From contig NVQY01000177.1 in the NCBI GenBank assembly GCA_002400675.1, positions 1 through 9,510 on the forward strand: a stretch of DNA of 9,510 bases, read 5' to 3'. Of this stretch, positions 6,221 through 9,510 are shown one piece after another. Made by a program: the position numbers and the translations under genes. Position 1 is the first letter of the stretch; each line of letters starts with the position of its first letter. Under the pieces are notes generated by a model. The model had not been told where the DNA came from and did no database searches. It worked only from the letters and a program-made list of their open reading frames with translations. The stretch is from Paracoccaceae bacterium. GTDB taxonomy: Bacteria; Pseudomonadota; Alphaproteobacteria; Rhodobacterales; Rhodobacteraceae.

Positions 6221-8431
6221 ATGAACAAACATCCCCTTCCGTTCATGGGCGAACTCCTTGAGTTCGCCATAAGGACATTTTCCCATGTCGATGATCAAAA
6301 TGAGGCCGCATTGAAAAAGGATCTGCAGCGCCTCAAGACCGGCACGACAATTTCTGCGGAAAAGTTGGGGGGAATGCTGGATACCCATTTGGGCTACCTA
6401 TCGGCATATCCGCAATTCGGCCTTGAAATAAAAGAAACGATCCAGTGGCTCGTCAGCGACTATTCCGTGTTGGTCCTAAACCTGAATTGCCACAATCTGC
6501 CCGTTTCCGATGCGCGCGAAATACTTGTTCAGGAATTGGCCGCTGATGTGTGCTTTGCCTTTCCTCTCAAGGCGCTAATGGAAATCGGGGTCAATCCTCA
6601 GTATTGGCTGGATAATCCGGATCAGGTGGTTCCCGAAATTTGGGCGGCTTTTCTTGAGCAGCGCAACGTATCCATACCAACATTTGCGAAAGAACTGAGC
6701 ATTCGATTGGCGCAGGCACGCAATACGGTCGAGGATAAATCTGTTGAATACAATCTGTACCGCTGGCAGAAAACCGGAAAAATGAATGTCCGATCGATTT
6801 TACAACTACTCGAGGCCGGTTATGAAGCGCTGGGGATCGCGCTGCTTTACGGAAATGCATTTCAGAGGTTTTGGGCCAGGCAATCACCGGAATTACGAAA
6901 ATCGGCAGCATCCAATTGGTCGAGAGTATTTGATCATGGACCAAGAATTGCCAAATCGAAACAAGTGGCCGAAAGGCTACAACGCGCATTCACCACACAT
7001 GCCACGGATAGCGCCCCTGCCGCACACACCGAAACACCGGAAGAAGCTGAAATTCTGGACCGGCTAAAAACGCTGACCAATCCTCAAAGTGCCAAAGCCA
7101 TTGGCGACCGCGACAGGGCAGCAGCCATTCTTGAAGAGGTCAACCTTCTTTTCAAGGAACATGAGGGCGTTGATGGATTGCAAATTTACGCTGGCCGTTT
7201 TCACGTTCTGGATGGCGAGTTCAAGCAAGCAATTGATGCTTTTGACAAAGCATGCACCCGACAGGCATACCGAAACGGACCAGCTATGCGCAACACCCTT
7301 GAGCCGCTGCTGGTAACAGCCGCATTTATGAAAGATAAACGTCAGTTGAAAAAATGGGCCGATTGGGCTGAAGCCATGGGGTTAAAGCTCGACCTCTATC
7401 GCCCCGATGCATTGTTCTACAGGATGTTTCCGCCCGAGTTTTATTATCGGGAAACCGATACCGGCCCGCACAAAACCACGCAATCAAAGGCGGTCCAAGG
7501 CAATATAGTATGTACCGAAGACTGGTTGGACCGAAAACCGGATTTGCAACACCCAGACAGGCAGGTAAAGGGATATGGAACAACGGCTCAATCCCAGCTT
7601 TATATTTTTGCTCATACCAACCAACCTGAAAAAGTCAGTAAGCTGCTGGACGCCGGTGCCAACCCCGATTTGCTTTGCCCAAATCTAGGCTCCCCCTTAT
7701 TGGGTGCGGTGCGGGCAAACAGCTCCGAGTGCTTTGCATTGCTCCTTCCAAAAACAGACTTGAAAATCATCAACCAGCGTACAAGACAAACCGGCCGAAC
7801 ATGCCTTGGGGAGGCCGTGAGCAACGGAAATATTGATATGGTGCGGGCACTTTTGGGCTATCGCGCCGACCCTGAATTGAGGGGGGAAATGGATGTTACT
7901 CCTTTGTATCAGGCGACTGAATTTTTTGCAAAAATCGAAAATGGCGATCAACTTCGGCAACATGTCAATCAGGCAACGCTGAACGCAGTTCCCCAGTGGA
8001 TGCGGCCTTCCGCATCGCCGTTCATAGATGAACAGTTAAATGCCATGAGACAGAGAGCCCAAACTGACAATGCGGATCATCGAATTATTGCTGATGAAGT
8101 TGCAAATTTCTTTAATAACGGTGCAGGCGTTTCATTGAAAACCCGACTTGGTATAGCCAAAGCCATTTTGGAAGCCGGCGGAAGCCCAAATGCCAAACAT
8201 CAAGGCGGATTCACGCCCTTTTTGTTGGCCGCCGAACAGGGAACCAAGGAAGCAATTGATCTGTTCTTGGATCATGGTGCCAATCCCCGCGACACAACCG
8301 ACGATGGGCAGACAGCCTTGTCACTGCTTCTCACTAGAGGGCATAGTGAATTGGTAGAGGGGTTCTTAACAAAATTGCCGAAGACCGCTGCAACATTTTT
8401 AATGCAAAACCCCGGACCCGGAATGCAATGA
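6221..8431 (+). CDS. Large protein with C-terminal ankyrin repeats, unknown N-terminal domain
   Basis: A 736-residue protein with no signal peptide or membrane segment. Residues 1 to about 280 are a helical region I do not recognise; a segment at about 150-190 (TFAKELSIRLAQ up to LYRWQKTGKM) could hold a helix-turn-helix-like element, weakly supported. A polar Ala/Thr/Glu linker follows, then a tetratricopeptide-like stretch near 320-390 (AGRFHVLDGEFKQAIDAFDKA). From about 464 the protein carries ankyrin repeats: EKVSKLLDAGANPD, TCLGEAVSNGNIDMVRALLG, TPLYQATEF, then, after an insertion, AKAILEAGGSPNAK, TPFLLAAEQGTKEAIDLFLD and DGQTALSLLLTRGHSELVEG, to residue 720. These mediate protein contacts. 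The ATG is 3 nt after the HicA-like stop with only a weak GGA upstream, so coupling is likely. Composition is more AT-rich than the transporter and HEPN genes, suggesting transfer. Function unknown; antitoxin, sensor or effector are all possible. Confidence 0.8.
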   Translation: MNKHPLPFMGELLEFAIRTFSHVDDQNEAALKKDLQRLKTGTTISAEKLGGMLDTHLGYLSAYPQFGLEIKETIQWLVSDYSVLVLNLNCHNLPVSDAREILVQELAADVCFAFPLKALMEIGVNPQYWLDNPDQVVPEIWAAFLEQRNVSIPTFAKELSIRLAQARNTVEDKSVEYNLYRWQKTGKMNVRSILQLLEAGYEALGIALLYGNAFQRFWARQSPELRKSAASNWSRVFDHGPRIAKSKQVAERLQRAFTTHATDSAPAAHTETPEEAEILDRLKTLTNPQSAKAIGDRDRAAAILEEVNLLFKEHEGVDGLQIYAGRFHVLDGEFKQAIDAFDKACTRQAYRNGPAMRNTLEPLLVTAAFMKDKRQLKKWADWAEAMGLKLDLYRPDALFYRMFPPEFYYRETDTGPHKTTQSKAVQGNIVCTEDWLDRKPDLQHPDRQVKGYGTTAQSQLYIFAHTNQPEKVSKLLDAGANPDLLCPNLGSPLLGAVRANSSECFALLLPKTDLKIINQRTRQTGRTCLGEAVSNGNIDMVRALLGYRADPELRGEMDVTPLYQATEFFAKIENGDQLRQHVNQATLNAVPQWMRPSASPFIDEQLNAMRQRAQTDNADHRIIADEVANFFNNGAGVSLKTRLGIAKAILEAGGSPNAKHQGGFTPFLLAAEQGTKEAIDLFLDHGANPRDTTDDGQTALSLLLTRGHSELVEGFLTKLPKTAATFLMQNPGPGMQ

Positions 8432-8542
8432 ACGCGGGGCGAATAAGCCATCCCTCCGTTTCGGCTTGGTGGGTGAAGTTCCCATCATTCACAGAATGCT
8501 GATCATTCGTTAGCCGCTGTTATCACCCTTAGAAAACCCAGC

Positions 8543-8998
8543 ATGGCCTCTTGCTGCGTCTCTGAAAATCGCCGGAAGTGCAAAACAAGCTGCTGTTCTA
8601 TGGCCGTGGGGCTTGTTCCGTTAATCTTCATTAGCGCCGGATCGGGGTACCGCTTTCGATTGCACAGGAAAGATATACTCGGAACGCCTGATATCCTTCT
8701 GCCACGGTACAGGGTGGCAATCTTCGTTCAGGGGTGCTTCTGGCACGGCCACGACAATTGCCACCTCTTTCGTCTTCCTAAAACCCGGACTGAATTCTGG
8801 GATGCAAAGATAACGGGCAATAAAAAACGTGATGCCCGTGTACGACAGGAGTTAATCCGGTCTGGATACCGAGTTCTGGATATCTGGGAGTGTACCATAA
8901 AGGGGAAGGTAGCGTGGGAACCGGAAATTCTTGCAAACGCACTTGGCCAATTTATTTCCAACAGTCACAAGGATTATCTTGAAATTTGTGGAGGGTAG
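8543..8998 (+). CDS. vsr: Vsr-type very-short-patch-repair endonuclease with abnormal N-terminus
   Basis: From residue 35 the 151-residue product is a good Vsr endonuclease: GYRFRLHRKD, GTPDILLPRYR (Asp50, equivalent to catalytic Asp51 of E. coli Vsr), GCFWHGHDNCHLFRLPKTRT (His68, His70, Cys73 for catalysis and zinc), KKRDARVRQEL (Asp97) and IWECT (Cys117). Vsr nicks next to T:G mismatches left by deamination of 5-methylcytosine. Residues 1-34 do not show the expected family opening (charged helix, NM-x-x-I, then T-x-P-E with an active-site glutamate), and Gln63 stands where the family has histidine just before GCFWH. No ribosome binding site precedes the ATG, and no cytosine methyltransferase gene is in view. 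The frame is open back to a TGA near 8474 without another ATG. It may be a decaying remnant; the 111 bp before it hold no gene. Confidence 0.75.
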   Translation: MASCCVSENRRKCKTSCCSMAVGLVPLIFISAGSGYRFRLHRKDILGTPDILLPRYRVAIFVQGCFWHGHDNCHLFRLPKTRTEFWDAKITGNKKRDARVRQELIRSGYRVLDIWECTIKGKVAWEPEILANALGQFISNSHKDYLEICGG

Positions 8999-9062
8999 CT
9001 TTTGAACCATGTTAATATGGCCAGACAACCCGCTTCAAAGCCTATTCGGGCGATGGAATTCG

Positions 9063-9120
9063 GCTGTGTGAGCTTGTATAGAATTGGAAGGGGTTTCGCT
9101 CCCAGCCCCGCTCGCACAGC
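9063..9120 (+). other. Long-stem structured element, possible RNA or transcription-end structure
   Basis: GCTGTGTGAGC (9063-9073) pairs with GCTCGCACAGC (9110-9120) over 11 bp with a single G-U. The 36 nt enclosed can form an inner hairpin in which GGGG (9090-9093) pairs with CCC or CCCC at 9101-9109. It lies 64 bp after the vsr stop and 82 bp before repeat copy 2. No T-run follows. It does not fold as a tRNA. It could be a small RNA, a 3' structure of the vsr transcript or a mobile-element end. The pairing is directly visible; a function is not. Confidence 0.45.
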
Positions 9121-9202
9121 GCGCGGAAGTTCGAACTAGGAAAAACGAGCGTTCTTAATTTACGTTATTTTACAACGCATTACAGAACTGAACCAAAACC
9201 GC

Positions 9203-9405
9203 TTTAGGCAACAGCTTTGGAGAATATCGGGGGTCAGAGAACCATTCTCGCCCAAACCGCCAGAAGGGCACTCAACAGCCCGTCGGCTATAACCTTTGAA
9301 AACAACAAGAAAATTCGGGATGAGCCACAAGCGGAGAACGGGTTCTCGGAGGATAGTGGCGGGGATGGTGCAGCAGGGAGCGAACGTTCTCTGGATCTCA
9401 GAGGT
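9203..9405 (+). repeat. Diverged ~200-bp direct repeat, copy 2
   Basis: This is the partner of 521-728, in the same orientation and about 8.7 kb away. It keeps three dyads: GAGAA-cca-TTCTC (9237-9249), GAGAAC-gg-GTTCTC (9334-9347) and GAACGTTC (9382-9389). The second is preserved in copy 1 with a G-U-compatible change, the third is identical, and the first is degraded there. The right end overlaps the last three bases (stop codon) and the adjoining bases of the hypF reading. This places the repeat directly downstream of hypF. Confidence 0.85.
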
Positions 9406-9510
9406 GGTTCATACGGGCCGCGGTAGTTGTGGCTTGCCCCAAGGCAATACCACCATCATTCGCTGGGTAATCAATCGGAGCAAGGACAATTGCGCCCTTG
9501 TCTTGCAACA
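9398..9510 (-). CDS. hypF: HypF carbamoyltransferase, C-terminal end
   Basis: The last 36 codons of a minus-strand gene enter from the right edge and end with TGA at 9398-9400. The reading contains VLAPIDYPANDGGIALGQA, matching the conserved C-terminal PxNDGGIxLGQA motif of HypF in its Kae1/TsaD-like domain. HypF uses carbamoyl phosphate and ATP to start synthesis of the cyanide ligands of [NiFe]-hydrogenase and acts in the cytoplasm with HypE. The identification rests on this one motif over a short stretch, but the motif is distinctive. Other carbamoyltransferases of the same fold normally lack the DGGIxLGQ end. If right, a hydrogenase maturation cluster should lie to the right of this window. 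Confidence 0.72.
   Translation of the reverse strand, partial: LQDKGAIVLAPIDYPANDGGIALGQATTTAARMNHL

Noticed and set aside
9061..9150. tRNA or tmRNA-like sequence suggested by GTTCGAAC near 9129
   Set aside because: No acceptor, anticodon or CCA-type arrangement could be folded; the string is just a palindrome.
1..9510. Transposase, integrase or CRISPR array that would explain a mobile island
   Set aside because: No such gene and no regularly spaced short repeats were seen in either strand of the window.

Overview
The window most resembles a chromosomal accessory region of an alphaproteobacterium, probably Rhodobacterales. This is inferred from an aap-type general L-amino acid ABC transporter operon, moderately high GC in the conserved genes, and the overall gene style. 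No rRNA, tRNA or CRISPR array was seen. The two ends are ordinary conserved genes cut by the window: the N-terminal part of a YaaA-family gene on the left (minus strand) and the last 36 codons of a hypF-like gene on the right (minus strand). Two diverged copies of a roughly 200-bp direct repeat (521-728 and 9203-9405) lie just inside those edge genes and bracket everything between them.

Left half (860-4425), minus strand: a transport operon read right to left, aapQ (only its last ~115 codons), aapM, aapP, then a PHP-domain metal-dependent phosphoesterase, ending at a probable intrinsic terminator at 856-879. The 5' part of aapQ, the promoter and any aapJ binding-protein gene are absent.

Middle (4427-5623), plus strand and GC-rich: the C-terminal half of a WYL-domain regulator, followed 36 bp later by a HEPN-type protein with an intact R-N-x-x-x-H motif. 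At about 4419-4427 the 5'-truncated aapQ and the 5'-truncated WYL gene abut. This looks like a deletion scar between two divergent genes, or possibly an assembly join.

Right half (5640-9000), plus strand and visibly more AT-rich: a tight group of a 55-residue, wholly non-acidic basic protein, a 10-bp-stem hairpin, a HicA-like small RNA-binding-type protein, and 3 nt later a 736-residue protein with C-terminal ankyrin repeats. A Vsr-type mismatch endonuclease with an abnormal N-terminus follows. A strong secondary-structure element (9063-9120) precedes the second repeat.

The best candidate for something undescribed is the unit at 5775-8431: basic mini-protein, HicA-like protein without HicB, and large ankyrin protein. 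Its neighbours (HEPN, WYL and Vsr) are of types common in defence or toxin loci. A defence role is inference; the sequence alone shows only domain content and gene spacing.
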